In this document: positions 10,498 through 20,600 of the stretch, piece by piece
How positions within the stretch are numbered: the stretch's first letter is position 1
How the letters are laid out: the number at the start of each line of letters is the position of its first letter
NCBI RefSeq assembly: GCF_950295315.1
Contig: NC_080179.1
Coordinates: 74,319,261 to 74,383,260 of the forward strand
Reading direction: 5' to 3'
Origin: Erinaceus europaeus
Lineage: Eukaryota > Chordata > Mammalia > Eulipotyphla > Erinaceidae
DNA length: 64,000 nucleotides
The notes under the pieces: generated by a model
Told to the model about the DNA's origin: nothing
Databases searched by the model: none
What the model saw: the letters and a program-made list of their open reading frames with translations, nothing else
Position numbers and translations under genes: made by a program

Positions 10498-10735
10498 CAT
10501 TAGAGTTATTGCTGGAATTCTACGTCTGCATAATTCTACTGCTCCAAGTGGAATCTCAGTCTCTCTCTCTCTTTCTCCCTCTCCCTCTCATAGTGTGAGA
10601 CAGATAGAGCAGAGGCACCACAGAACTGTTCCATCCTGAAGCTGCTCCCTTGCAGGTGTTTCCACATGGAGCTTAAACCCACACCCTCAAGATAGTAACA
10701 CGTGGACTCTGCTGAGTGAGTTCTCCTCTGCACAC
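10498..10735 (-). mobile_element. SINE-A with 3' module
   Basis: Minus-strand SINE with GAGGGTGTGGGTTTAAGCTC and ACCTGCAAGGGAGCAGCTTC. The inverted 3' module (GAGTTATTGCTGGAATTC) lies at 10,500-10,560. Confidence 0.7.
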
Positions 10736-10876
10736 CCCCACCCCACACCCAGCAAAGCGTCGTGAGTCCCTGAAGCCGACGCTGAGTTGCATTAATCATT
10801 AACTATCAGAGCACACAGCAGGGTAAAATTTCTCTAGAAATAATAGATGAGGCAGAGTATAAAAGGATGATTGATA

Positions 10877-11005
10877 GACTGGAGAAATAGTTAGATAGTT
10901 AGATAGTTAGATAGTGTGCTGCTTTGCTCTGTGTGTAGGACCCAGGTTCAAGACTGGTCCCCACTACATTGAAGGAAGCTTTGGTGCTGTGACCTCTCTT
11001 CTTTT
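10877..11005 (+). mobile_element. SINE-E with GTTAGATA expansion
   Basis: GGAGAAATAGTTAGATAGTT, then AGTGTGCTGCTTTGCTCTGT, GACCCAGGTTCAAGACTGGT and ATTGAAGGAAGCTTTGGTGC. The head contains TTAGATAG repeated at 10,888-10,914. An L1 3' end follows, after which a 3' module resumes (GCTGGAGCAGTGAAG, ~11,150). Confidence 0.8.
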
Positions 11006-11010
11006 CTTTT

Positions 11011-11084
11011 TTAAATTTCTCTATTGGGGAATTAATGTTTTACACTCGACAGTAAATACAATAGTTTGTACATGCATACCATTT
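11011..11084 (-). mobile_element. L1 3' end, very short
   Basis: TCTCTATTGGGGAATTAATG and TTTTACACTCGACAGTAAAT are the inverted 3' terminus also present at 33,280 and 40,350. Only ~75 bp, i.e. a heavily 5'-truncated insertion. Confidence 0.85.
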
Positions 11085-11185
11085 TTCTTTTCTTTTGATA
11101 TCTCTTGTTTTCTTTTCCTTTCTGACAAGACAAAAAAGAAAAAAAAGTCAGCTGGAGCAGTGAAGCTCCAATGATAGCCCCAAAA

Positions 11186-11774
11186 TAAAAATGAGTCACA
11201 ACAAGGAAACCTAGCAATTTCTCTCCTGCTAGTGTGGCATTTGTACTCAGATGGGAGAAGTGGAATTATTTATTTATCAACACTTGGATCAGCTTAAGAC
11301 TGTCCCCAGGCCCAGCTGAATTCTTCCCATAACGCACAGCTTTTCTGTGGCTGTAAGGACACCACCTTGGGATCCAGAGCCACAGAGGGGACCCACCCCC
11401 TCCACTGTCTTGGCTGGTCTGGGGGTCAAAGTCAAAGGTCGGTCTAGGCCTCCTGCCTCTGCAGCTGCAAGTCCTGATCTGACCCAGTTCCCCCATGGGA
11501 CTATGCAGAGGTCAGTGATTCTGGCTGGTCGGAGCCCGGAGACCTTGTAGGTGAGGTGAGCATCAGTGAGCACCCTGGGATACCCCTGTGGCCTCTGCGT
11601 GTTCAGCTGTGCCCCCTGGAAAGGGCTGGGCACTGCCAGGCTGGCTTTATGTCATCATATCTCTTTCCCTTCTCTTTCTGGGAGCAGCTGACTCATATTT
11701 AACCTTGGCCTCTGGTTTCTAAGGTCCATACACTGAATATGTTTTTTTTAGTGTGTATGTATGTGTGTATGAGA
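11186..11774. other. Unique DNA, no gene seen
   Basis: No repeat or convincing coding frame. Confidence 0.5.
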
Positions 11775-11826
11775 GATAGATAGACAGACAGACAAACAGA
11801 CATATAGATAGATAGATTGATAGATT

Positions 11827-11868
<42 letters not shown>

Positions 11869-11870
11869 CA
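11775..11870. repeat. (GATA)n microsatellite
   Basis: GATA units with early GACA and GATT variants, about 24 units in all; the last stretch is uninterrupted. Confidence 0.95.
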
Positions 11871-11904
11871 AGGGATTTGTAAAATTATGATTTCACAGCT
11901 CCTG

Positions 11905-12075
11905 GACTACTTATTTATTTATTTAAATTCACAGAGACAAAGAGAAAGGGACAGTCACTACAAGACTGGTGATGACTGGCTTCTGCTAGTGCCAGGGCAC
12001 CTTCCCTGTGGTATTGGGGCTAGAGCCTGGGCCTCCCAAGGCTTGCACCCTTCTTGGTGAGCTGTCTCTGGTCCC
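11905..12075 (-). mobile_element. Diverged tRNA-SINE
   Basis: TTATTTATTTATTTAAATTC and ACAGAGACAAAGAGAAAGGG lead to a SINE-like inverted body and head (CTTGGTGAGCTGTCTCTGGT). Subfamily uncertain, closest to SINE-A. Confidence 0.55.
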
Positions 12076-13017
12076 CACCTTGAATCTCTTGTCTCTTCTC
12101 TCTACCACACGACATTCTGACTATGAAAATGATCTTTCAGCTCCACAGATGGTGGGTTGATGCTTTGTGAATTCTCTCTTTTCTACTGTTATTCCAAAAC
12201 TAGGAAAAAGATATTGAATGTGAGGTGCCTGAGATCCAGGTTCAATCTCTGGCCTCCTGTGAAAAGACCTTGGACTAGCCACTGCCTGGTTCTGGGTGGT
12301 GAGACTGGAGATTAATAGCAAGAGTCAAAACCGAAAGCTATCTGTATGAAAGGTAAACAGAAACATATAAGCACTGACGTGATTTCCTAAGAAAGCAAAT
12401 CAAAGCAAACAATCCCCCCGTGATCATTTGAAACTATCAGTACAGTGCTGTATCCTGAGGATATAGTGACGTGAAACCGCAATAGATCATAACTTAGAAG
12501 ATGTGTCTCAATGATAATGAAATGCATTCACGACTCTAAATGATTTCACCGTGAGGCAGAAATGAGAAATAAATAAAGCTTTCGATTCAAGTTAGAGGAA
12601 GACAAATAAAGTAAACTTAAGGACAGCAGGATGAAGGAACTAAGAGATGGAAAACGAAATCAATGAATTACTCTCTGCCGCCCAACCAGAAATACAACCC
12701 ACATATGGGTCTGTGGAAAATCCTCAACCAAAGGACTGAAAGTCTCCAGCTACTCTGGCTGGCTCCAGTGGGCTTCACCAGGACACACATGATGGCTGGC
12801 TGGCTGGCTGGCAGGCAAGATGGTTTCTGTGAGTGGACCCAAGGTCAATGGGTGTGGTCACTCCCTCCTGGGACTTCTTACCCCCAAACATTCCAGGAAC
12901 CTCAGGAATGCAGTAAAGTGGAATGTGACTGGCTCAGGGGGTCAACTTGAACTCAGCTGATGGCTAAAAGAGATTACACAATTTTGATTACTGCACTATA
13001 ATTAGAAAAAACCAAAA
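12076..13017. other. Unique A/T-rich DNA, no gene seen
   Basis: No recognised repeat apart from a TGGCTGGCTGGCTGG run at 12,794-12,812. Short frames show no domain. Confidence 0.5.
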
Positions 13018-13200
13018 GAACGGCCAAGACAGCTCACCTGGGAGTTTTTTGTCATGTGTACAGTGTAGGTTTCAGCCTAGCTCCTACTGCACTGGAGATA
13101 GTCCTGGTGTCGTGGTTATTGCTTTTCTCTGTGTGTCTCTCTTTGTCTCTCTGAAAAAGTGGGTCCAGAGTGGTAAAGACCCAGTGACAACAAAAAGAAA
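13018..13200 (+). mobile_element. SINE-E, diverged
   Basis: GGCCAAGACAGCTCACCTGG head, CATGTGTACAGTGTAGGTTT, ACTGCACTGGAG body and a C/T-rich end, then a CAACAAAAAG tail. Confidence 0.7.
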
Positions 13201-13216
13201 TAAAAAAAGAAAGAAA

Positions 13217-13440
13217 GGGGGCCAGGTGGTGGCGTACCTATTTGAGCGCACATGATACAATATGCAAGGACCCAGGTTTGAGGCCCTGCTCCCCACCTGC
13301 AGGGGGAGAACTTTGTGAGTGGTGAAGCAGGGATGCAGGTGTCTTTCTGTCTCTTCCCCTCTCTATCTCCTACCCTCTCAGTTTCTGACTGTCTCTATCC
13401 AATAAACAAAGATAATAAAAAATAAAAAAATAAAGTAATT
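13217..13440 (+). mobile_element. SINE-A
   Basis: GGGGGCCAGGTGGTGGCGTA head, GACCCAGGTTTGAGGCCCTG, CTCCCCACCTGCAGGGGGAG, GTGGTGAAGCAG and TCCAATAAACAAAGATAATA tail, all in order. Confidence 0.92.
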
Positions 13441-13540
13441 AGAAAAAAAAAAAGGAAAAGGAACCGCCACTTTCACGATATGCTCAATTTGATACCCTCA
13501 AACCCTTGAGTCCTCATCATGGAAAAGAAAGAGGACTCTG

Positions 13541-13690
13541 GAAGTTGGGGAGGCAGCATAATGGTTATGCTAAAGATTCTCATGCCTGAGGCTCTGAGGT
13601 CCCGTGTTCAATCCTCAGCACCACCATGAGCCAGAGCTGAGCAGGGCTCTAGCCTGCAACCTTCTCTCTTTCTCTCTTCCTTTCATAAAT
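13541..13690 (+). mobile_element. SINE-D
   Basis: GGGGAGGCAGCATAATGGTT, CATGCCTGAGGCTCTGAGGT, TTCAATCCTCAGCACCACCA and GAGCCAGAGCTGAGCAGGGC. Confidence 0.88.
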
Positions 13691-14212
13691 GAATACAATC
13701 TTAACCAAAGGGGAATTATAACAGAGGGACTGGGAAGAGAGGGGAGTAGTTCAGATATGGGAGAGAGGAAAAGGAGCTTAAGAAACTTCCGTGTACAGAA
13801 GTAGACGGAGAAAAGACACTTGAGAAGATTCAGCACACTTTCGTGACAGAAGCACTCGACAAGTCTGAACAGAGGGACACACTCTCTACTTGATAAAAGG
13901 CCTTTGTGAAAGCCCACACTTGACTTCATGCTCAGTGATGAAATACTGAACGTTTCTCGTGTGAGATCAGGAATAAGATGAGGAGGTTTGCTGTCTGCAA
14001 TTTTCCACGTTTCGCTGGAAGTTCCAGGCAGAGTTTTGAGATGAGATAAAGAAATAAAAGGCTGTCAACTTGGAATGGAAGAGAAAACAACTCTATTTGC
14101 AGATGATGTAATTCTATATACAGAAAATCCACAACATAACTACTAGATCTAATAAACAGAATCTGAACTTTTGCAGGTGACAAGGCCAACATGCACAGAG
14201 TAGTTGTGATTT

Positions 14213-14660
14213 TTTAAAAAAAAGATCTATTTATTTTATTTTAATAAGAGAGATAAAGAGAAAGGCAGGCAGACAGAAAGACTGAAGCTGCGATTTGAGG
14301 CTTCAGTCATTAAAGTCTATAAGTAGGGAGTCGGGCGGTGGCGCAGCGGGTTAAACGCATGTGGTGCAAAGCGCAAGGACCGGCTTAAGGATCCCGGTTC
14401 AAGCCCCCGGCTCCCCACCTGCAGGGGAGTCGCTTCACAGGCGGTGCAGCAGGTCTGCAGGTGTCTGTCTTTCTCTCCTCCTCTCCGTCTTCCCCTCCTC
14501 TCTCCATTTCTCTCTGTCCTAAGAATGACGACATCAATAACAACAACAATAACTACAACAACAATAAAAAAACAACAAGGTCAACAAAAGGGAAAATAAA
14601 TAAATATAAAAAAAATTTTATAAAGTCTATAAGCAACTGCTACATTATCTCTCCAGTCAA
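14213..14660 (-). mobile_element. SINE-D, split by a SINE-B
   Basis: Inverted SINE-D body (TGAAGCTGCGATTTGAGGCT) to 14,310 and head remnant (CATTATCTCTCCAGTC) at 14,634-14,660. It inserted in the old L1 and was later hit by the SINE-B. Confidence 0.7.
14324..14620 (+). mobile_element. SINE-B with 13-bp TSD
   Basis: Near-intact: GGGAGTCGGGCGGTGGCGCA head with an A box matching TGGCGCAGCGGG, GATCCCGGTTCAAGCCCCCG B box, GGGGAGTCGCTTCACAGGCG body and a CAACAACAATAACTACAACA tail. The TSD TAAAGTCTATAAG lies at 14,311-14,323 and 14,621-14,633. Confidence 0.96.
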
Positions 14661-14799
14661 ATCAGTTGTGATCTTATAAAACAATCTAAATAAAAAGTAA
14701 AGAAAATTATCCCATTTACAGTAATATCCAAGAATGCCAAAAAATAAATTCAACTATAGAAAAGACTTGTATGGTGAAAGCATGAAACATTGCTGAAAT

Positions 14800-14962
14800 A
14801 AATTTTTATTAAAAAAATTAAATTATATTTCATTATAATGAGGTGGGGGTGAGACCAGAGCACTGCTTAGCTCTAGCTTATGGTGATCCTGGGATTTGAA
14901 CATGAGACCTCAGCTTCAGGCATGAGAATCTTTTGCATAACCAATATGAAATTTCACCAGCT
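14800..14962 (-). mobile_element. SINE-D
   Basis: GACCAGAGCACTGCTTAGCT, CTAGCTTATGGTGATCCTGG and CAGGCATGAGAATCTTTTGC read inverted as body to head. Confidence 0.85.
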
Positions 14963-14989
14963 CTAGAAAAAAAATCAAATAAAAGCTAG

Positions 14990-15075
14990 TTCAGTGGAAC
15001 TATAGTAGTGGGTATGGTGTGTAACTATCCCCTGTAACCTTATAATCCTGTAAACCACAATTATTAACAAAAACC
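14990..15075 (+). mobile_element. Rep-R-like 3' tail
   Basis: AACTATAGTAGTGGGTATGG, then CTTATAATCCTGTAAACCAC and AATTATTAACAAAAACC, resembling the tails at 19,500 and 19,900. Short and diverged. Confidence 0.45.
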
Positions 15076-15087
15076 AAGAATGGATTA

Positions 15088-15202
15088 ATGCCCCCCTCTA
15101 ACACTACTCAGTTCTAGTTTACGGTGGTGCAGAAGATTGAACCTGGGATCTTTGGTGGCTCAGGTATTTCACATAACCATTATTCTATCTACCTAGCCCA
15201 CC
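15088..15202 (-). mobile_element. SINE-D, diverged
   Basis: AACACTACTCAGTTCTAGTT, GATTGAACCTGGGATCTTTG and CATAACCATTATTCTATCTA match an inverted SINE-D. Confidence 0.75.
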
Positions 15203-15540
15203 CCATTACTTTTGCAAAAACATTTGTACAACAAATAAAATAGATTTGTACAAAAACAACAAAACATCTAATTTAGTGGAAAGAAAGCCCATGTTCATGG
15301 ATAGCAAGACAAATACCGCTCGTACGGTAACACTCCCCAAAGCAAACTACATGTTCTTATCAAGATCTGATGGTTTGTTTTTGTGTAAATGGGAAAACAA
15401 GCATCAGATTTGCACGCAGTTGCAAAAGACTGCAAGTAATCAAAATAGTGTTGAAAAAGAAAAAGGAAATGGGACGAGTCCTACTTGTGGGTTTGGGAAC
15501 TTAACCAGAAGGCTATAGCGGTCAAAACAACACACAGGCG

Positions 15541-16107
15541 GCCTGAAGCTCACCCTCAGCGAGAGGAAACCTGTGTAGTCTCCTCGTCCCGTTCCACTGG
15601 GGGCTTCCCGCCAGCGTGTCTGCCCACCCACTAACTGGGACTCTCCTGTGGGGGAGGCAGTGGGGATCCCTCTTCTGGCACTTCCCTCCCTTGTGGGCTC
15701 ACTCTGTCATGTTCAGCTAGTGTGTCTCCAAACCCCAGTGCTGGCCAGGTAACTTCTGGAACAAGGTGAAGCCTGACAACCAAACAGAGTGCTCCTGGTC
15801 CTCACTACTGCTCGGCTCGGCTTCCAGGTAACATGCAAAGAGGGGACTTTCCACTGGACGACAGAGTCCAAGGCCAAACAGGTGGCTTCGACTTTACATC
15901 GCGGGGAATAGTCCCCAAGGCCTGGCTCTGTGTGCAGAGGGCTTTGCAAGCAGGCTGCCCAGGAGGGAGAGGCCTCAGAGTGCTCACACAGTGCTGGTTC
16001 TGTGCCCCGCCAGTCGGCACTGCAGACAGGGGAGCTCCCAAGGGCAGACAAAGCAGTTTTTTTTTTTTTGTCAATTAAACAAAGATATGGGGGTGGGAAG
16101 GGGGCTG
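15541..16107. other. Unique GC-richer DNA, no gene seen
   Basis: Open frames of up to 143 codons overlap on the minus strand, but none has a recognisable domain or a splice-bounded structure that I can support. Confidence 0.45.
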
Positions 16108-16305
16108 AGGAGGGCAGGGCAGTAGTGCACTGGGTTGAGAGCACATGTTACAATGTGCAAGGACCCAGGTTCAAGTCCCTAGTCTCCGCCTGCAGGGGGG
16201 AAGCTTTATGAGTGGTGAAACAGCGCTGCAGTGTCTCTCTCCCTCTCTATCTCCCTCGTCCCTCTAGATTTCTCTCTATCTCCATCTAATGGGGAAGGAA
16301 AGAAA
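16108..16305 (+). mobile_element. SINE-A
   Basis: GGGCAGTAGTGCACTGGGTT, ACATGTTACAATGTGCAAGG, ACCCAGGTTCAAGTCCCTAG, CGCCTGCAGGGGGGAAGCTT and a C/T-rich end. Confidence 0.88.
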
Positions 16306-16356
16306 GAAAGGAATAGTGAGCAAAGCGTTTGATTGTATGTTTCTTTAAAAATACAT

Positions 16357-16425
16357 ACACAAACCAAACCAAACCAAACCAAACCAAACCAAACCAAACC
16401 AAACCAAACCAAACCAAACCAAACC
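16357..16425. repeat. (AAACC)n pentanucleotide array
   Basis: About 13 uninterrupted AAACC units. Not the vertebrate telomere motif. Confidence 0.95.
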
Positions 16426-16432
16426 GAAGAAA

Positions 16433-16640
16433 GAAGCCAGCCAGGCAGTGGCTCACCTGCTAGAACACACACGGCACCATGAGCAAGGATCTGAGCGGAG
16501 CAGTGCTGCAGATCTCTGTCTGTCTTTCCCTCTTCTTTTCCAGTTTCTATTTCTCTTTGTTTATCACCCTCAATAAAATAATAATAATAATAATGGCTAC
16601 AGGGAACAGTGGAGTGGTGTTATATCAGTGATAACCTGAT
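16433..16640 (+). mobile_element. SINE-A-like, diverged, with 3' module
   Basis: GCCAGGCAGTGGCTCACCTG head, GAGCAAGGATCTGAGCGGAG, CAGTGCTGCAG, AATAAAATAATAATAATAAT tail and module GGCTACAGGGAACAGTGGAG. The B-box section is partly deleted. Confidence 0.7.
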
Positions 16641-16641
16641 G

Positions 16642-16642
<1 letters not shown>

Positions 16643-16676
<34 letters not shown>

Positions 16677-17029
16677 CACGCATGCACACACACACAGACA
16701 GACACACACACACAGATGCACACACACACATACACACACACAAATGCACACATACACACAGATGCACACACACAGACAGACACACACACATACACACACA
16801 GATGCACACACACAGACACACACAGACGCACGTGCACACACACACAGACACACACATACAGACGCACACACACAGATGCACACACACAGAGACACACACA
16901 GAGACACACAGAGACACACACACATACAGACACACACACACAGACACACACACACAGATGCACACACACACACAGACGCACACACAGATGCACACACACA
17001 CAGACGCACACACAGATGCACACACAGAT

Positions 17030-17063
<34 letters not shown>
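16643..17063. repeat. Compound (CA)n / CAGA / GATGCA array
   Basis: CA dinucleotide array with frequent CAGACA, GATGCACA and CATACA variants forming loose 20-40-bp repeats. Both strands lack stops over most of it, giving His-Thr or Cys-Val frames that I reject as proteins. Confidence 0.96.
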
Positions 17064-17206
17064 CATAATCATGCATTTCTACCTATCAATCTACATAGGA
17101 AAATGAAGGCAGTGAACAAACATTATGGAATTATTTTTTTCTTCTATATTTGGTAATTTTCAGAGACCAATTCATAAAGGAAAAGGAAAGTTATAAAAGC
17201 ATCAAG

Positions 17207-17490
17207 GAAGGGGCTGGATGGTGGATTACCTGGTAGAGTACTACCATGCTCAAGGACCCAGGTTCAAGCCCCTAGTCCCCACTTGCAGCGGGGAAACTTC
17301 ATGAGCAGTGGAGTGGTGTAGCAGGCGTCTCTCTGTCTCTCTTCCTCTCTATCTCCCTCTCCTCTCTCAATTTCTCTTTGTCTCTATCAATTAACAGAAG
17401 GAGGGGGAGGAACAAATGGCCACTAGGAGCAGTGGGTTCATTATGCAGGCTCTGAACCTCAGCGCCAATGCTGATGGCAAACGAACAAGA
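17207..17490 (+). mobile_element. SINE-A with 3' module
   Basis: GGGGCTGGATGGTGGATTAC, GGACCCAGGTTCAAGCCCCT, CCACTTGCAGCGGGGAAACT, TTTGTCTCTATCAATTAACA, then module GGCCACTAGGAGCAGTGGGT and GCTGATGGCAAACG. Confidence 0.9.
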
Positions 17491-17879
17491 AAACCAAACC
17501 TAGAAAGACTCTTCTCCTTGTAGCTCTACAAGGAGTATAAAGTAGAACCAAGATATAAATATAAATCCCATTGAGTATAAAGTAGAACTAAGTCTAGGCA
17601 GCACTGAAGGGTGACTCCACATCTGGGCCCTGTTCCAGCATCCACCAATCCCCCCATGCCCCAAATGCCCTAGTTGCCTGGGGTACGAGAGGGAGGGAGT
17701 GGGCAGAGCAGAGGATCAGTCCCAGCTCAGAAAGGAGTAGTAGGTGACGGTCTCTCTTAAGCGGGGCCAGTGGTCCTCAGAACCCAGCTGCTGTGATGAG
17801 TAGGCCAAGTGGGCTTGGGTCTTCCTCTCCCCCTTTCTCCTCTCAGCCACCCCGACTTCTAGGTGCTCCCTGAGCACTT
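17491..17879. other. Unique DNA with a short duplication
   Basis: GAGTATAAAGTAGAAC occurs at ~17,529 and ~17,573. No gene seen. Confidence 0.5.
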
Positions 17880-17891
17880 AAAGCCTTTGCC

Positions 17892-18117
17892 TTCTGGGGC
17901 CAGGTGGTGGCGCCCCTGATGGAGCGCACACATTACAGTGCACAAGGACCCAGGTTTGAACCCCTGGTCCCCACCTGCAGGGGTGAGCTTCCTGAGCCGT
18001 GAAGCAGGTCTGCAGGTGTCTCTCTGTCTCTCTCCCTCTTTATTTCCCTCACCCCTCTTGATCTCTGGCTGTCTCTATCCAATAAATAAAGATAATAAAA
18101 AATTGTTTTTCAAAAAA
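17892..18117 (+). mobile_element. SINE-A, young, with TSD
   Basis: GGGGCCAGGTGGTGGCGCCC head, ACCCAGGTTTGAACCCCTGG, CCCCACCTGCAGGGGTGAGC and TCCAATAAATAAAGATAATA. The TSD AAAGCCTTTGCC occurs at 17,880-17,891 and 18,118-18,129. Confidence 0.94.
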
Positions 18118-18129
18118 AAAGCCTTTGCC

Positions 18130-18624
18130 CTCATTCCTCTTTTGCCTGGCACATCTCAACCCCACTCAGCTGCTTCCGGGCCCTCAGGCCCTTCTGAGCC
18201 TCTGTGGTCATGCCTTCTGGAATGGGCTTCCCCAGGGCATCTCTTCAGCTCCTGTCCGTTGCTTCTGGGAAGGCAGAGGGCTTGGCTGGCCTGATGTCTG
18301 CTTCCCTCTGCTAGGTGCTCAACAGTGCTGGATGAGGAGGAGTGTAAAGTGACCGTGCTGGGTACACACACATGGTCTAGTGGAGGTTTTCCATTCCTGC
18401 CTTCAAAAAGCATATTAATGTCCAGGTCATGCTGGACACTCCCTGGACTAAGCACACAGACCTCAGAGGGTCTCTTAGGTCTTCTGTGGGGTCTGGTCTC
18501 TGAGCCCTGGACTCCTGTGTCATCAGCTGTCACCACAGTAAATTCCAGGTTCTCCCGGCCCTCATGGGGGTGATATATATCTTTTAAACCTGGGATGTCT
18601 TTCCTTTGCTCACATTTTTTGTTG
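18130..18624. other. Unique DNA, no gene seen
   Basis: Some CTG/CAG-rich sequence but no recognisable domain. An 126-codon minus-strand frame (18,156-18,536) has no family resemblance. Confidence 0.45.
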
Positions 18625-18712
18625 TTTTCCCACCAAGGTTATCTCTGGAGCTCAGTGCCTGCATGACCACATTGTTCCCTGTAGCAGGTTTTTTTTTTTT
18701 TTTTTTTTTTTT
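18625..18712 (-). mobile_element. SINE-A 3' module fragment with poly-T
   Basis: Inverted module (GGTTATCTCTGGAGCTCAGT, GTTCCCTGTAGCAGG) followed by 24 T at ~18,689-18,712. Confidence 0.55.
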
Positions 18713-18989
18713 CCCCTCCCTCTCATTTCCTTTCCACTAGATCAGAGATGGGGAAGTATTTTTCTGCTGAGGGTCATTTGCACTGTGGCATTAAGTTTTG
18801 CACATGACTTTTGCCAGACTGGTGGCCTAAGCAAATGAAGCTAAGTAAGCAAGGCTGGGCAAAAAAATGTAGTCACACTGGTATGGTACAGGGCAAAATT
18901 CTCTCAGTACCAGAAAGTTCCTGGTACTAGTTGATGGAAATAATGAGACTTGCTGTCCACTGAGATTAAGAGCTTTGATAGAAGTTTCC

Positions 18990-19575
18990 CCAGGCTGTGG
19001 ACCACCACTGATGAAGGACTTGATAGAAAGAGCCCCGTCTCACATGGGGGCCCAGATCAGCTGGCCCATGTCCGCGTCCAGCAGAGAAGCAATTACAGAA
19101 GCCAGAACTTCTTCCTTCTTCACCACAGAAAGAATTGTGGCCTAGACTCCCAGAAAGGGAAATGTTAGTAGACGATGACCAGAGGGCTCTGAACCCCAAT
19201 TCAATCAAGTCCTTGAACTTTCGTGACAAGGAACCTTTGTTTTTGCACCGACACTGAGAGGGAAGAGATTCTGGAGAACACCTGAGGAAGCCAGGAGCTG
19301 TTTCTCTCATCTGAGAGGGAAGAGGGAAATGGGAGGACAGCCATGGAATGTTTTCATTTGTAAGTGGAATATAGATAGTTGAAACACAGGGACTTGAGAA
19401 AAGAAAAAATATATATATAGTAAACCCATAACTATGACCTCAGGAAAGAGCCCTGTCGATCACCGTTATGGAGGTGGGGACACAGAACTCTGGTGGTGAG
19501 AGGGGTGTGGAATTCTTTCCCTATTATCTTATAATCTTGTAAATCTTTAATAAAAATACAATAAAAATATGTTAA
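18990..19575 (+). mobile_element. Rep-R, older copy
   Basis: AGAAGCAATTACAGAAGCCA, GAACTTCTTCCTTCTTCACC, GACTCCCAGAAAGGG, AGAGGGCTCTGAACCCCAAT and finally ACTCTGGTGGTGAGAGGGGT with an AATAAAAATACAATAAAAAT tail. It shares order with the Rep-R copy inverted at 50,560 and is more diverged than those at 37 and 60 kb. Confidence 0.65.
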
Positions 19576-20062
19576 ACATTAAAATAAAGAAGGAACCCCG
19601 TCTCTATGCATGATATAAGGCAAGAAGAAGAAGAAGTTTTCTTGACTCCAACAGAATGGGGCCCTGAAAATTCTAGGCATAAAGACAAGTCCTTCCCAGC
19701 AGCCAGTGGGCAGCTGGTCTTTGCTGGCTCCCTGTCACCTCCCCTGAGACCCTTTGTGGCCATTTCTTGGCTTGTCTATCCTAGTCAATGGCAACCTTTT
19801 CTAAAACTTTGTTTGCTGCCTGTTGACTTACTCTTTCTGGTCCTCTGCACCTCACTGGCCAACCCCTAATCAGTTGGGCTGCAGCATCTGTGGTAGGCGC
19901 AGTGTGCACTCTACCCTAGAATCTTACAATCTTGTAAACCACTATTAATCACAATTAAGGAGTGGCTTGATAAAAAATCTTTTCTAAAAAGCTTTAAAAA
20001 AAGTTCCTTAGTAAAATTCAATAAGTTAAAAAAAAAAAGGAAATAAAAGAAAAGGAAAAGAA
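19576..20062. other. Unique DNA, with a possible Rep-R-like tail
   Basis: 19,893-19,990 ends TCTTACAATCTTGTAAACCA and CAATTAAGGAGTGG, similar to Rep-R tails. The remainder is unassigned. Confidence 0.4.
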
Positions 20063-20335
20063 AGGAGTTGGTTTGTAGCACGGCAGGTTAAGCGCAGGTG
20101 GCGCCAAGCACAAGGACCGGCGTGAGGATCCCGGTTCGAGCCCCCGGCTCCCCACCTGCAGGGGAGTCGCTTCACAAGCAGTGAAGCAGGTTAGCAGATG
20201 TCTGTCTTTCTCTCCCCCTCTCTGTCTTTCCCTCCTCACTCCATTTCTCTCTGTCCTATCCGACAATGACAACATCAGCAACAATGGCAACTACAGCAAC
20301 AATAAAAAGGGCAACAAAAGGGAAAATAAACATAA
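20063..20335 (+). mobile_element. SINE-B
   Basis: AGGAGTTGGTTTGTAGCACG (mutated head), GATCCCGGTTCGAGCCCCCG, GGGGAGTCGCTTCACAAGCA and ACAACATCAGCAACAATGGC tail. Confidence 0.92.
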
Positions 20336-20457
20336 TATTAAAAAATACATTAAAAGAAGATAAAAGAAAAAAAGCACAGAATGTTGCTGTAAAGCAAAGC
20401 TCTACATGATTTTACTGGCTGTATATGGCCCACAGGTAGGACATACCCCACCCCTGG

Positions 20458-20600
20458 CATAGAGGGCAAGAGACAGAGAGAGAAGGAGAGATACCAGCAA
20501 CACTACTCCACAGCTCATATGTGGTGGCTCAAGCACTGGGCCTGGGTCTCTGCACGCAGTAGCAGGTGCGTCCAGTTGAATATGTCACCTGCCGCTCCCA
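20458..20600 (-). mobile_element. SINE-A, diverged
   Basis: GCAAGAGACAGAGAGAGAAG then CACTACTCCACAGCTCATAT and GGGCCTGGGTCTCTGCACGC read inverted as body to head. Confidence 0.6.

Larger units (their letters stand above)
13815..15540 (+). pseudogene. Old L1 ORF2 relic (RT region)
   Basis: Degenerate plus-strand LINE-1 reverse transcriptase. Recognisable stretches, in L1 order, are: 13,815-13,945 (fragment leading into the palm); 14,095-14,130 encoding the FADD form of the YxDD catalytic motif in LFADDVILYTENP; 14,690-14,800 (the segment after the motif, KDLY-type); 15,285-15,350 (HVHG.. region matching L1 'MFMDS'); 15,430-15,535. Stops and frame changes interrupt every part, so it is dead. 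Three SINE-D copies, a SINE-B and a Rep-R-like tail sit between the pieces. More diverged than the L1 at 33-37 kb. Confidence 0.8.

Noticed and set aside
14324..14420. SINE-B heads as true tRNA genes
   Set aside because: A and B boxes are present, but the sequence cannot fold into a full cloverleaf that I can verify, and it continues into the SINE body and tail with TSDs.
15713..16144. 143-codon minus-strand frame and overlapping plus frames
   Set aside because: No recognised domain, and overlapping frames on the opposite strand are equally open in this GC-richer patch.
16357..16425. AAACC array as an interstitial telomere
   Set aside because: The vertebrate telomere unit is TTAGGG/CCCTAA; this unit differs in length and sequence.
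16597..17156. His-Thr and Cys-Val repeat open frames
   Set aside because: They translate a compound CA array on both strands.
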